A DNA stretch of 64,000 nt from Paracoccaceae bacterium (lineage in GTDB: Bacteria; Pseudomonadota; Alphaproteobacteria; Rhodobacterales; Rhodobacteraceae): assembly GCA_024304985.1 (NCBI GenBank), contig JAMWZC010000009.1, positions 62,001 to 126,000 on the forward strand. The letters are read 5' to 3'. A program made the translations under genes and the position numbers. The notes under the pieces were generated by a model. The model saw only the letters and a program-made list of their open reading frames with translations, was not told where the DNA came from and ran no database searches. Within the stretch, counting starts at the first letter, position 1. Each line of letters opens with the position of its first letter. This document shows positions 17,457 through 26,996 of this stretch, piece after piece.

Positions 17457-18722
17457 ATGCTTCGCCCCCAATTGTTGACCAGTCTTTCCGCCTACTCCTC
17501 CGCAACCTTCCGCGCCGATCTTTTCGCAGGCATCACCGTTGCGATGGTCGCCCTGCCGCTGTCGCTGGCCATCGCCATCGCCTCGGGAGCAACCCCGGCT
17601 CAGGGGCTCATCACGGCGATTATCGCGGGCTTCATCATCTCGGCGCTTGGTGGCAGCACGGTGCAGATCGGCGGGCCCACGGGCGCGTTCATCGTGGTCG
17701 TGGCAGGCGTGATCACGCAACATGGCTATGACGGGCTGCTGCTGGCCACGGCCATGGCGGGGGTGATCCTTCTGGTGGCAGGATGGCTGCGTGCAGGCAG
17801 TCTGATCGCCCATGTGCCCGAAGCCGTGGTGAATGGCTTTACCATCGGAATCGCGGTGCTGATCGCGTCAAGCCAGCTCAAGGATCTGATGGGGCTGTCG
17901 CTGCTGAACGAGCCTGCGGAACTGCTTCACAAGATCCCCGCACTATGGGCGGCCCGTGAGACCTTCAGCATGGCAGCCTTTGGCGTCGGGGTTGCGACGA
18001 TGGTCCTGATCATCGTCTTTCGCCGTGCGGCGCCCCGCCTCCCGGGCCTCATCGTGGCGCTGGCGCTGACCTCGGGGGCGGCTGTGCTGCTGTCGCTGCC
18101 GGTCGAGACGATCGAGGCACGTTTCGGAGCTTTGCCCAATACGCTGCCCATGCCCAGCCTGCCCGAGATCACAGTGGCCCGGATGATCGAGGTGCTGCCC
18201 TCGGCGCTGGTGATCGCATTTCTGGCGGGCATCGAATCGCTGCTCTCGGCCGTGGTGGCCGACCGCATGACAGGGGCGCGGCACAAGCCCAATGCCGAAG
18301 TCGTAGCCCAGGGCGCGGCCAACCTCGCCTCGGCGGCTTTCGGGGGCTTGCCGGCAACAGGAGCCATCGCCCGCACGGCCACCAATGTGCGCGCGGGTGG
18401 GCAGACACCGGTGGCAGGCATGATCCATGCCGTCGCCATTCTGGCCATGATGATGCTGGCGGCGGGACCGACAGGCATGCTGGCTATGCCCGCCATGGCG
18501 GGGCTGCTGATCCTGACCGCTTGGAACATGGCCGAGCCGCATAAATGGGGCGCGTGGATGCGCGAGCGCCCATCCGACAGGTTGCTCTTGCTGCTGACGA
18601 TGGCCTTGACCGTGCTGGTCGATCTGACCGTCGCCATCGGCGTGGGTGTCGGGTTGGGTCTGGCCCTCAAGCTGCGCGAAGGGCGGGTGAAGCCCGATCC
18701 CTTCGATCCGCGTGAGGACTGA
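17457..18722 (+). CDS. SulP-family anion transporter lacking a STAS domain
   Basis: A 421-residue inner-membrane transporter of the SLC26/SulP family (sulfate, bicarbonate or other anions). The N-terminus FRADLFAGITVAMVALPLSLAIAIASGATPAQGL and the QIGGPTGAFIVVV segment are family hallmarks, as is FGGLPATGAIARTATNVRAG in the second half. The protein ends right after the last helix with a short basic tail (KLREGRVKPDPFDPRED) and has no STAS domain, which most bacterial SulP proteins carry. The substrate is not predictable. The ATG at 17457 is preferred to a TTG at 17415. Its stop is only six bases from the convergent hisG stop. Confidence 0.9.
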   Translation: MLRPQLLTSLSAYSSATFRADLFAGITVAMVALPLSLAIAIASGATPAQGLITAIIAGFIISALGGSTVQIGGPTGAFIVVVAGVITQHGYDGLLLATAMAGVILLVAGWLRAGSLIAHVPEAVVNGFTIGIAVLIASSQLKDLMGLSLLNEPAELLHKIPALWAARETFSMAAFGVGVATMVLIIVFRRAAPRLPGLIVALALTSGAAVLLSLPVETIEARFGALPNTLPMPSLPEITVARMIEVLPSALVIAFLAGIESLLSAVVADRMTGARHKPNAEVVAQGAANLASAAFGGLPATGAIARTATNVRAGGQTPVAGMIHAVAILAMMMLAAGPTGMLAMPAMAGLLILTAWNMAEPHKWGAWMRERPSDRLLLLLTMALTVLVDLTVAIGVGVGLGLALKLREGRVKPDPFDPRED

Positions 18723-18728
18723 AGCCGC

Positions 18729-19424
18729 TCAGTCTACCCCGATCATCTGGCAGAGCTGTTGAAGCGTGGCACGGTCTGCCTCGGTCATGTCGGCGGCGCG
18801 GCTACGGAAAAGCGTCGCCTGCGAGCGCAGGATCATGCCGTCCTGCAAAAGCTTGAGGTGATTGGCCCGCAGCGTCTCGCCCGTCGAGGTGATGTCGGCC
18901 ACAGCTTCGGCGGTTTCGAATTTGACGGTGCCCTCGGTCGCGCCCTGGCTGTCTACGAGCGCATAATCCGCGACCCCCGCATGACGCAGGAAATCGCGCA
19001 CCAGACGGTGGTATTTCGTGGCGATCCGCATCCGGAACCCGTGGCGCGCGCGGAAAGCGGCGGCGGCGGCGTCCAGATCGTCCAATGTGTCCACATCAAC
19101 CCAAGCCGCAGGGACGGCGATGATCAGATCGGCATGACCAAAACCCAGTTCGGCCAGTTCCTGCACCTGCTGATCCCATTGGCCCAGCTTTTCACGCACC
19201 AGATCGGTGCCAGTGACGCCCAGATGGATGCGTCCTGCCGCCAGTTCGCGCGGGATTTCACCGGCGGACAGTAGCACCAGTTCGACATTGTCGATCCCGT
19301 CCACAGCGCCGGCATATTCGCGCTCGGATGCACTGCGCGACAGGGTGATCCCGCGGGCGGCGAACCATTCGAAGGTTTTTTCCATCAGCCGCCCCTTGGA
19401 CGGCACCCCCAGCTTGATCGTCAT
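18729..19424 (-). CDS. hisG: ATP phosphoribosyltransferase catalytic subunit, short form
   Basis: First step of histidine synthesis: ATP plus PRPP to phosphoribosyl-ATP. The 231-residue length is that of the short HisG, which lacks the C-terminal regulatory domain and needs HisZ. It starts TIKLGVPSKGRLMEKT and carries the PRPP-loop region SQGATEGTVKFETAEAVADITSTGETLRAN. The ATG overlaps the hisZ stop by four bases, so the catalytic and regulatory subunits are made together. Confidence 0.95.
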   Translation of the reverse strand: MTIKLGVPSKGRLMEKTFEWFAARGITLSRSASEREYAGAVDGIDNVELVLLSAGEIPRELAAGRIHLGVTGTDLVREKLGQWDQQVQELAELGFGHADLIIAVPAAWVDVDTLDDLDAAAAAFRARHGFRMRIATKYHRLVRDFLRHAGVADYALVDSQGATEGTVKFETAEAVADITSTGETLRANHLKLLQDGMILRSQATLFRSRAADMTEADRATLQQLCQMIGVD

Positions 19425-20530
19425 GGTGCGGCCCTCAAATCCAGCAGCAGACCGGGACGGATCACGCCGCCCACGGCAGGGATCTCTGCCCCCTGCCCCA
19501 GCACGCGCGTCAGCGCGTCATAGCGCCCGCCGGTGGCCACGGGCGGCAGGTCGCTGCGCCCTTCTGCGTAGAAGCCAAAGACAAAGCCGTCGTAATATTC
19601 CATAGACGTGCGGCCATAGCTGGCTTCGAATTCCAACGTGTCGATGTCGATGCCACGCGCGGACAAAGCCTCTACACGGGCAGCCAGCCGCTCCACCGCG
19701 GGGGCGATAGCCGGCAGATCGACCGAGATGTCCCGCAGGTGGTCCAGCGCGAAGGGCAGTGTTTCGCGCACGCTCAGGATCGCATCCAGCAACGCCACGG
19801 CATTTTCGCTGATCGGCGGGGCGGCGGCATCGTCACGCAACCGCTCGATCCGCGCCGCGATTTCGGCCCGGTCCCGCAGACCGATCAAGGGCGCGCAATC
19901 GGCCAAAGGATCAGCCGATGCCAGCAGCGCGGCCCTCGTCTCGGGGACGGGGGTGCGGCCCGCATAACGATCCAAAAGCGCGCGGAAACGGCGCGGCCGC
20001 CAGATGTGGCGGCGCAGCGCAGCCTTACGCGCGGGCGTCGTCTCCAACCCGTCCACAGCCGCCGTCAGAATACCGATATCGCCCATGGCGGCGCGCAGCG
20101 GCAGATCGCCAAGGGCTTCACGGATCAGTGCAAAAACTTCGGCATCCGCCGCCGCCGGGTCGGTGCGGTCGAAGACCTCATATCCTGTCTGGAAATACTC
20201 GTTGGCGCGATCAGGGAAATCCTCCTGCCGCCGGAACACCTCTCCGGCATAGGTATAGCGCGCGGGTTCCGCCCCGTGCGCCATGTGCATCTGCACCACG
20301 GGCACGGTGAAATCGGGGCGCAACATCTGTTCGCCGCGCACGGCGTCGGATGTGACATAGGCGCGGGCGCGAATATCCTCGCCGTAAAGGTCCAGCAGCG
20401 TGTCGGCGGGTTGCAGCACGGGCGGGTCCACGACCTGCGCGCCCGCGGCTTCAAACAGCGCGCGCAAACGTGTGGCTTCGTCCCGTATGGCGGTGCGCGC
20501 TGCGGTGCGGTCGGCTGGGCTTTGTGGCAT
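19421..20530 (-). CDS. hisZ: ATP phosphoribosyltransferase regulatory subunit HisZ
   Basis: A 369-residue paralogue of histidyl-tRNA synthetase without aminoacylation activity; it forms an octamer with short HisG and gives feedback control by histidine. Synthetase-like segments are visible (VDPPVLQPADTLLDLYGEDI, RPDFTVPVVQMH, QTGYEVFDR, GGRYDALTRVLG), but there is no anticodon-binding C-terminal domain. The start is the ATG at 20530, which overlaps the hisS stop as TGATG; a GTG one codon upstream is also in frame. It sits between hisS and hisG in a single coupled operon. Confidence 0.93.
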   Translation of the reverse strand: MPQSPADRTAARTAIRDEATRLRALFEAAGAQVVDPPVLQPADTLLDLYGEDIRARAYVTSDAVRGEQMLRPDFTVPVVQMHMAHGAEPARYTYAGEVFRRQEDFPDRANEYFQTGYEVFDRTDPAAADAEVFALIREALGDLPLRAAMGDIGILTAAVDGLETTPARKAALRRHIWRPRRFRALLDRYAGRTPVPETRAALLASADPLADCAPLIGLRDRAEIAARIERLRDDAAAPPISENAVALLDAILSVRETLPFALDHLRDISVDLPAIAPAVERLAARVEALSARGIDIDTLEFEASYGRTSMEYYDGFVFGFYAEGRSDLPPVATGGRYDALTRVLGQGAEIPAVGGVIRPGLLLDLRAAP

Positions 20531-22029
20531 CACCCCTGCCCTTGCAGAATCTCAAGAACCTTCGAGACCATCTGGTCACGCGGCACCTCGTATTGGCTGG
20601 GGCGACTTTGCCATTCCTCCAGCGTCGCATTGGCGGCGATCTGGGCACCAAGGATCAGATCCTTGATCTGCACCACACCCCGCGCCTTTTCATCGCCACC
20701 CTCGATGATGGCCACGGGGGATGCGCGTTTGTCCGCATATTTCAACTGGTTGCCGAACTGCTTGGGGTTGCCCAGATAAACCTCGGCCCTGATACCCGCG
20801 CGGCGCAATTCGCCTGCCATAGCCTGATAATCCGCCATCCGGTCGCGGTCCATCACGGTCACGACCACAGGCCCCTGTTCGCTGGCCTGCATCCGGCCCT
20901 TTTCACGCAGGGCGGCCAGCAGACGGTCCACACCAATCGAGACACCCGTGGCCGGCACTTCCTGCCCGGTGAAGCGCTTGACCAGATCGTCGTAGCGCCC
21001 ACCACCCGCCACCGAGCCGAATTGCCGCTTGCGGCCCTTCTCGTCGAAAATCTCGAATGTTAGTTCGGCCTCGAACACGGGTCCGGTGTAATAGCCCAAG
21101 CCACGCACAACAGATGGGTCGATCACGATGCGGTCGGGGCCATAGCCTTGCGCCGCGACCAGATCCGCCATCTGTTCCAGTTCGGAAACACCTTCCACAC
21201 CGATGGCAGAGCCGCCCACGGCGGCACGCAGGTTGGTCAGGGTTTCGGACACCGTGTCAGCCTTTGACGTCAGGAAGGCAATGACAGGATCCGCCTGCGC
21301 GGCCTCCAGCCCCACCCCGTCGATAAACGCGCCCGAGGCATCCAGCCGGCCTTTGGTGAGCAACTCGCGCACACCCGCCTCGCCCACCTTGTCAAACTTG
21401 TCGATGGTGCGCAGCACGGCCTCGCGCGCGTCACCCTCGGGCAGACCCATGACCTCCAGAATACCGTTCAGAACCTTGCGGTTGTTGATCCGCACTATGT
21501 AATCGCCGCGGGGGATGCCCACCTCCTCCAGCGTGTCGGCCAGCATGGCGCAAATCTCGGCATCCGCCGCCACACTTGCCGCGCCCACCGTATCTGCATC
21601 ACATTGATAGAACTGACGGAACCGACCCGGCCCCGGCTTTTCATTGCGCCAGACAGGCCCCATCGCATAGCGGCGATAAGGCAGCGGCAGATCGTTGCGG
21701 TGCTGGGCATAGACGCGGGCCAAGGGTGCTGTCAGGTCATAGCGCAGCGCCAGCCAATCGCCGGGTTTCGCATTCTCGCCCTCATGCTCGGGCGCTTCCT
21801 GCCATGCGAAAACACCCGCATTCGGGCGGTCCACATCGGGCAGGAACTTGCCCAGCGCCTCGACAGTTTCGACGGCCGAGGATTCAAGCGCGTCAAAGCC
21901 GTAGCGATGATAGACCCCGGCGATGGTCGCCAGCATCGCGCTGCGCATCGTGACATCTGCACCGAAATAGTCGCGGAACCCTTTCGGGGTTTCGGCACGC
22001 GGGCGCGGGGTCTTCTTGTCCTTGGCCAT
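20530..22029 (-). CDS. hisS: Histidyl-tRNA synthetase
   Basis: Charges tRNA-His in the cytoplasm. The 499-residue protein shows class II motifs: [12 protein letters not shown] at the start, [13 protein letters not shown] and [26 protein letters not shown] (motif 2 region), the histidine-specific [15 protein letters not shown], and [12 protein letters not shown] with the late [13 protein letters not shown] (motif 3). The anticodon-binding domain follows. GGGAG precedes the ATG. Being first in hisS-hisZ-hisG puts the synthetase and its catalytically dead paralogue side by side, an arrangement I recall from other Rhodobacteraceae. Confidence 0.96.
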   Translation of the reverse strand: MAKDKKTPRPRAETPKGFRDYFGADVTMRSAMLATIAGVYHRYGFDALESSAVETVEALGKFLPDVDRPNAGVFAWQEAPEHEGENAKPGDWLALRYDLTAPLARVYAQHRNDLPLPYRRYAMGPVWRNEKPGPGRFRQFYQCDADTVGAASVAADAEICAMLADTLEEVGIPRGDYIVRINNRKVLNGILEVMGLPEGDAREAVLRTIDKFDKVGEAGVRELLTKGRLDASGAFIDGVGLEAAQADPVIAFLTSKADTVSETLTNLRAAVGGSAIGVEGVSELEQMADLVAAQGYGPDRIVIDPSVVRGLGYYTGPVFEAELTFEIFDEKGRKRQFGSVAGGGRYDDLVKRFTGQEVPATGVSIGVDRLLAALREKGRMQASEQGPVVVTVMDRDRMADYQAMAGELRRAGIRAEVYLGNPKQFGNQLKYADKRASPVAIIEGGDEKARGVVQIKDLILGAQIAANATLEEWQSRPSQYEVPRDQMVSKVLEILQGQG

Positions 22030-22195
22030 GGCTGGCTCCCTCAGTCTTGATCGGGGCGGTCGTCGGCGGGTGGTCTCTTGTCCGGCTTGCCTCTAGCGGA
22101 TGCGGGGCAAGGGGGCAAGCGGGGCGCGCCCGATCAGGCCGCGCGACGGGCGCGGGCGGCGCAATGCGTATGTGGGGAGCAATGAAAGGGAAGGG

Positions 22196-22999
22196 TCAGA
22201 GATCGTCGAAACGGCCGGCGCGTCCATGGCCATGAGAGAAGCGCGTGGCACCCGCCCGGCCCTCTGCGGCGAACATCGCCGATGAGTCCCATTCGCGGCG
22301 CAAGGCATCCGCCAGTTCGCTGGGCTGTATCCGCGCAGACAGGAAATCGGCGCGCATACAGCCCTGCGGAAAACGGGTCAGGCTTTCGGCAAGTTCCAAC
22401 GCTGCGGCCAGCGCCTGCCCCTGCGGCACGACGCGGTCGGCAAGGCCGATCCGATAAGCCTCCTCGGCATCCACGGGTCGGCCCGTCAGGATCAGGTCAT
22501 TGGCGCGGCCCTGCCCCACGACACGCGGCAACCGGAAGGTGCCCCCGTCGATCAGGGGCACGCCCCAGCGTCGGCAATAGATTCCCATCACGGCGCCCAG
22601 CGCCATCACGCGCATGTCGCACCATGCGGCCAACTCCATTCCACCCGCGACCGCCGGGCCTTCAATGGCGGCAATGATGGGTTTGGACAGCATCAGACGC
22701 GATGGCCCCATCGGTCCGGGGATGGGTTGGGCCACCGGGTCAGTCCAGTCATCGGGGATATTGACCGCCTCGATCCAGCTGGCCGCAGACCCATCGGCGG
22801 CGGTTTTCAGATCGAATCCTGCGCAAAAGGCCCCGTCCGCCCCGGTCAGGATCATCACGTCGATACCTGCATCCTCTTCAAGGACAAGAAACGCGTCGAA
22901 CAAAGCCTGCGCCGTCTCAGGGTTTACCGCATTGCGCGCCTGTGGCCGGTCGATCGTGACCACCGCCACCCGGTCCTGCCTGTCGATCCTGACTGTCAT
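22196..22999 (-). CDS. Enoyl-CoA hydratase/isomerase family protein
   Basis: A 267-residue crotonase-fold protein acting on an acyl-CoA thioester. The early RVAVVTIDRPQARNAVN, the oxyanion-hole segments GAFCAGFDLK and IEGPAVAGGMELAAWCDMRV, and RRWGVPLIDGGTFRLPRVVG are typical. The first catalytic Glu of classical hydratases seems replaced in the RWGVPLIDGGT region, so the reaction (hydration, isomerisation or other) is unclear. The ATG at 22999 follows GGAAGGACAGGG; the open frame reaches 23248 but overlaps slyX upstream. It is divergent from slyX and not part of an obvious fatty-acid operon. Confidence 0.85.
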   Translation of the reverse strand: MTVRIDRQDRVAVVTIDRPQARNAVNPETAQALFDAFLVLEEDAGIDVMILTGADGAFCAGFDLKTAADGSAASWIEAVNIPDDWTDPVAQPIPGPMGPSRLMLSKPIIAAIEGPAVAGGMELAAWCDMRVMALGAVMGIYCRRWGVPLIDGGTFRLPRVVGQGRANDLILTGRPVDAEEAYRIGLADRVVPQGQALAAALELAESLTRFPQGCMRADFLSARIQPSELADALRREWDSSAMFAAEGRAGATRFSHGHGRAGRFDDL

Positions 23000-23059
23000 G
23001 CCCTGTCCTTCCCTGTGATCTGCCTGCATGCTATCAACACCACCGCAAAAGGAGGCGTC

Positions 23060-23254
23060 ATGCAACATCTGGAAGAGAAACTGGCCCATCTGATCCGCAC
23101 GGTGGATGACCTCTCGGATGTGGTGGCAGCCCAGCAGACCGAGATTGACCGCCTGACCCGGCGAGTCGAGATGTTGATGCAGCGCGAGGCCGAGCGCGAA
23201 AGCACCGCGGGCGACAGCGTTGTACTGACAGACCAGCGCCCGCCGCATTGGTAA
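23060..23254 (+). CDS. slyX: SlyX family small coiled-coil protein
   Basis: A 64-residue protein that is nearly all heptad-like helix (EEKLAHLIRTVDDLSDVVAAQ, EIDRLTRRVEMLMQREAE) ending with the SlyX hallmark DQRPPHW (DxxPPHY/W). AGGAGG lies just before the ATG. SlyX proteins have no settled function despite the link of the name to lysis. It is convergent with dnaE, with six bases between the two stops. Confidence 0.88.
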   Translation: MQHLEEKLAHLIRTVDDLSDVVAAQQTEIDRLTRRVEMLMQREAERESTAGDSVVLTDQRPPHW

Positions 23255-23260
23255 TGCAGT

Positions 23261-26200
23261 TCAGACTTCCTGCACTTCCATCACACCGGGCAAGGAGCGG
23301 ATCGCCCCTTTGATCTGCGGGTTCATCGGGAATTCCTGCCCGGTGTCAATCTCGGTCTCGCCGGGCAGGCCGGGGTCCATGAGACAGAGCATCACAGGCC
23401 CACGTGGCAGGTTGCGTTGCGCCTCACCGGCCTGCGCCAGAACCGAGGCTACGGTAGCGATCGCGCTGGCATCCTCGATGAAGATCCTCAGGCCCGTGGC
23501 CCCCGCTTCCGCCACCACACCGTCCATCGCGACCACAGACCGACCGACGGGGTCAAACTGCCCTTCGTTGAAACGCGCCTCCAGAGTCATCACCACCTGA
23601 TGGGTCTGATCAAAGACGCGCCGCGCGGCGTCGAAATCATCACAGAACATCGCGATGCCCGAGACCTGTGACGTCGGATCCGAGATGTTCATGCGGAAGA
23701 ACCGCGTGCCGCGTCCGGATTTACGTTCCTGCAAAGCCGAGACCAGAACCCCCACCTTGCCGATGGCCCCACCCGCCTGTTCCGCCCGGGCCTGCAATTC
23801 GGCCAGGGTCATCACGTTGCGCCGCTTCAGGGCGGGCAGGTAATCGTCCAGCGGATGGCCGGACAGGTAGAACCCGATCGCCTTGTGCTCTTCGTCCAGC
23901 CGCTCCAGCGCTTGCCAGTCGGACACCGGCATCAGGCGGGGTTCGGGCAGGTCCTCACCCGCATCGCCGAAAAGCGAAACCTGATTGGAGGCTTTCTGCT
24001 CGTGGATCGCAGCAGAATAGCCGACCAGCGCATCCAGCGCCTCGAAGACGCGGCGGCGGTTGGTGTCCAGCATGTCAAAGGCACCTGCGCGGGCCAGCAT
24101 CTCCAGCGGTCGCTTGCCCACCCGTTTCAGATCCACCCGTCGGGCGAAATCAAACAGCGTGACAAAGGGCTTCTCGCGCCCCGCCTCGTCGCGACGCGCG
24201 GCGGTGATCATCCGCATCGCATCCATGCCCACGTTCTTCAGCGCGCCCAGCGCATAGACCAGTTTGCCCTCGCGCACCGTGAACCCGGCATCTGAACGGT
24301 TGACACAAGGGGGTACGATCTCGATCCCCATGCCCCGCCGGACTTCCTCGGCATAGGTCGACAGCTTGTCGGTCAGATGGCTGTCGCAGTTCATCACCCC
24401 GGCCATGAATTCGACAGGATGGTTCGCCTTTAGCCATGCTGTTTGATAGCTGACCACGGCATAGGCGGCGGCGTGCGATTTGTTGAAGCCGTAATTGGCG
24501 AATTTCTCCAGAAGGTCGAAGACCTCGGAGGCTTTCTTCTTGTCCACCCCATTGGCCATGGCGCCCTTTTCGAACTTGGGGCGTTCCTTGGCCATCTCCT
24601 CGGCGATCTTCTTGCCCATGGCGCGGCGCAACAGGTCGGCGCCACCAAGGCTGTAGCCTGCCATCTCCTGCGCGATCTGCATCACCTGTTCCTGATAGAC
24701 GATGATGCCCTGGGTTTCCTCAAGGATATGGTCGATCAACGGATGGATCGACGCGCGCTCTTTCAGCCCGTTCTTGACCTCGCAATAGGTGGGAATGTTC
24801 TCCATCGGGCCCGGACGATAAAGGGCGACCAGCGCCACGATATCCTCGATGCAGGTGGGCTTCATGCGGCGCAGCGCGTCCATCATGCCGCTGGATTCCA
24901 CCTGAAACACGGCTACGGTCTTGGCGCTGGCATAGAGTTTATAGGTCGCTTCATCATCCAGAGGGATGGCCCCGATATCATCCACGGCCCCATCTGGCGG
25001 ATCGTAAAGCTGCACCCCGTCGGCGCGGATATGCAGATGCCGCCCCTGCCCCTTGATCAGATCGACCGCATTCTGGATCACCGTCAGGGTCTTGAGTCCC
25101 AGAAAGTCGAACTTCACCAGACCCGCCTGTTCCACCCATTTCATGTTGAATTGGGTCGCCGGCATATCCGAACGCGGGTCCTGATACAGCGGCACAAGGC
25201 GGTCCAGCGGACGGTCGCCAATCACCACACCGGCAGCGTGGGTTGACGCGTTGCGCAGCAGGCCTTCGACCTGCTGGCCGTAGTCGAGAAGGCGCTTCAC
25301 GACTTCTTCCGATCGCGCCGCCTCGCGCAGACGTTCTTCCTGCGCCAGCGCCTGCTCGATGCTGACAGGCTTGACGCCCTCGACCGGGATCAGCTTGGAC
25401 AGCCGGTCCACCTGCCCATAGGGCATCTGCAACACCCGACCGATATCGCGCACCGCCGCCTTGGACAGCAGCGCACCGAAGGTGATGATCTGCCCCACCT
25501 TGTCGCGGCCATAGCGGTCCTGCACATAGCGGATCACCTCCTCGCGGCGATCCATGCAGAAGTCGATGTCGAAGTCGGGCATCGAGACACGTTCGGGATT
25601 CAGGAACCGCTCGAACAGCAGGGAGTAGCGCAAGGGGTCAAGATCGGTGATCGTCAGGGCATACGCCACCAGAGAGCCCGCCCCCGACCCGCGCCCCGGT
25701 CCCACGGGAATGTCGTGATCCTTGGCCCATTTGATAAAATCGGCCACGATCAGGAAATAACCGGGAAAGCCCATGCCCTCGATGATGCCCAGTTCGAAAT
25801 CGAGGCGTTTTTCATAGTCCTCGACCGTGGCAGCATGGGGGATCACGGCAAGACGCGCGGCCAGACCTTCTTTTGCCTGACGGCGCAATTCCTGCACCTC
25901 GTCATCGGCGAATTTGGGCAGGATCGGATCGCGCTTATAGGCGCGAAATGCGCATCGCCGGGCAATTTCAACCGTATTTTCAATCGCCTCAGGCAAATCG
26001 GCGAAAAGCGTCGCCATTTCCTGCGGCGATTTGAAATAGTGCTGCGCCGTCAGGCGACGGCGGGGACCCTGCTGATCGACATAGGCCCCCTCGGCAATGC
26101 AGATCAGCGCATCATGCGCCTCGTACATGTCGGATTTGGGGAAATACACATCATTGGTTGCCACCAGCGGCAGGTCCATCGCATAGGCCATCTCGACAAA

Positions 26201-26782
26201 ACCGCGCTCGGACAGGCGCTCTGCCTCTGGCAAGCCGCCACCTTCGGGGTGGCGCTGCAGTTCCACATAAAGCCGATCAGGATAGATCGCGGCCAGACGG
26301 CGCATCAGATCCTCGGCCGCCGGGCGCTGACCCGCGCGCAACAGCCGCCCCACCGGGCCATCAGGGCCACCGGACAGGCAGATCAGACCAGCGCTGAATT
26401 CGGACAACTCCTCCATCGTGACCTGCGGCAACTGTCCCGCCTTGTCCAGATAGAGGCAACTGTTCAGCCGCATCAGGTTTTCATACCCGGTCTCGTTCTG
26501 CGCCAGAAGCACGACCCCGGCCGGATCACGCGGCCGCTCTCCCGGTTGGGTAGGCAGATAGGCAAGCGACACCTGACATCCCATGATGGGCTGCACGCCT
26601 GCACCGTTTGCGCCGACCGAAAACTCCAGTGCGGCGAACATGTTGTTGGTGTCTGTCACAGCGACGGCAGGCATCCCCGCCGCCGCGCAAAGGCCCGGCA
26701 GTTTTTTCAGCCGCACCGCGCCTTCCAGCAGGGAATATTCGGTGTGTACGCGGAGATGGATGAATCGGGGGAAACTGCTCAT
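23261..26782 (-). CDS. dnaE: DNA polymerase III alpha subunit
   Basis: The replicative polymerase, 1173 residues, the normal size for DnaE1. In order: PHP domain beginning SSFPRFIHLRVHTEYSLLEGA, polymerase core with the catalytic acidic motif PDFDIDFCMDRR (Asp403/405/407), GPGRGSGAGSLVAYAL, the finger region with MKPTCIEDIVALVALYRPGPM, then tandem HhH and OB-fold regions (VLVSALQERKSGRGTRFFRM). The ATG at 26782 is where homology starts; the frame extends 33 codons upstream without similarity. It is divergent from the xdh operon. Confidence 0.97.
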   Translation of the reverse strand: MSSFPRFIHLRVHTEYSLLEGAVRLKKLPGLCAAAGMPAVAVTDTNNMFAALEFSVGANGAGVQPIMGCQVSLAYLPTQPGERPRDPAGVVLLAQNETGYENLMRLNSCLYLDKAGQLPQVTMEELSEFSAGLICLSGGPDGPVGRLLRAGQRPAAEDLMRRLAAIYPDRLYVELQRHPEGGGLPEAERLSERGFVEMAYAMDLPLVATNDVYFPKSDMYEAHDALICIAEGAYVDQQGPRRRLTAQHYFKSPQEMATLFADLPEAIENTVEIARRCAFRAYKRDPILPKFADDEVQELRRQAKEGLAARLAVIPHAATVEDYEKRLDFELGIIEGMGFPGYFLIVADFIKWAKDHDIPVGPGRGSGAGSLVAYALTITDLDPLRYSLLFERFLNPERVSMPDFDIDFCMDRREEVIRYVQDRYGRDKVGQIITFGALLSKAAVRDIGRVLQMPYGQVDRLSKLIPVEGVKPVSIEQALAQEERLREAARSEEVVKRLLDYGQQVEGLLRNASTHAAGVVIGDRPLDRLVPLYQDPRSDMPATQFNMKWVEQAGLVKFDFLGLKTLTVIQNAVDLIKGQGRHLHIRADGVQLYDPPDGAVDDIGAIPLDDEATYKLYASAKTVAVFQVESSGMMDALRRMKPTCIEDIVALVALYRPGPMENIPTYCEVKNGLKERASIHPLIDHILEETQGIIVYQEQVMQIAQEMAGYSLGGADLLRRAMGKKIAEEMAKERPKFEKGAMANGVDKKKASEVFDLLEKFANYGFNKSHAAAYAVVSYQTAWLKANHPVEFMAGVMNCDSHLTDKLSTYAEEVRRGMGIEIVPPCVNRSDAGFTVREGKLVYALGALKNVGMDAMRMITAARRDEAGREKPFVTLFDFARRVDLKRVGKRPLEMLARAGAFDMLDTNRRRVFEALDALVGYSAAIHEQKASNQVSLFGDAGEDLPEPRLMPVSDWQALERLDEEHKAIGFYLSGHPLDDYLPALKRRNVMTLAELQARAEQAGGAIGKVGVLVSALQERKSGRGTRFFRMNISDPTSQVSGIAMFCDDFDAARRVFDQTHQVVMTLEARFNEGQFDPVGRSVVAMDGVVAEAGATGLRIFIEDASAIATVASVLAQAGEAQRNLPRGPVMLCLMDPGLPGETEIDTGQEFPMNPQIKGAIRSLPGVMEVQEV

Positions 26783-26996
26783 GAGGCCAAAGCTACCCCA
26801 AGCCCTGCCCCTCTGGAAGCGCAGAAAATCCCCGCCTCTTGCCCTTGGGTCATGCCCCGCGCCGAAGCTTTCGCTTGCCAAGTGATCGAATCCACGCTTT
26901 TCTGGAGGGAACCAACAGGGGCCCGCGCTGCTCTACGCCGCATCGAGACAGCGCATCCACGGGCAAACAACGGGTAAGGCGGCAGGCTTTTTCAAC

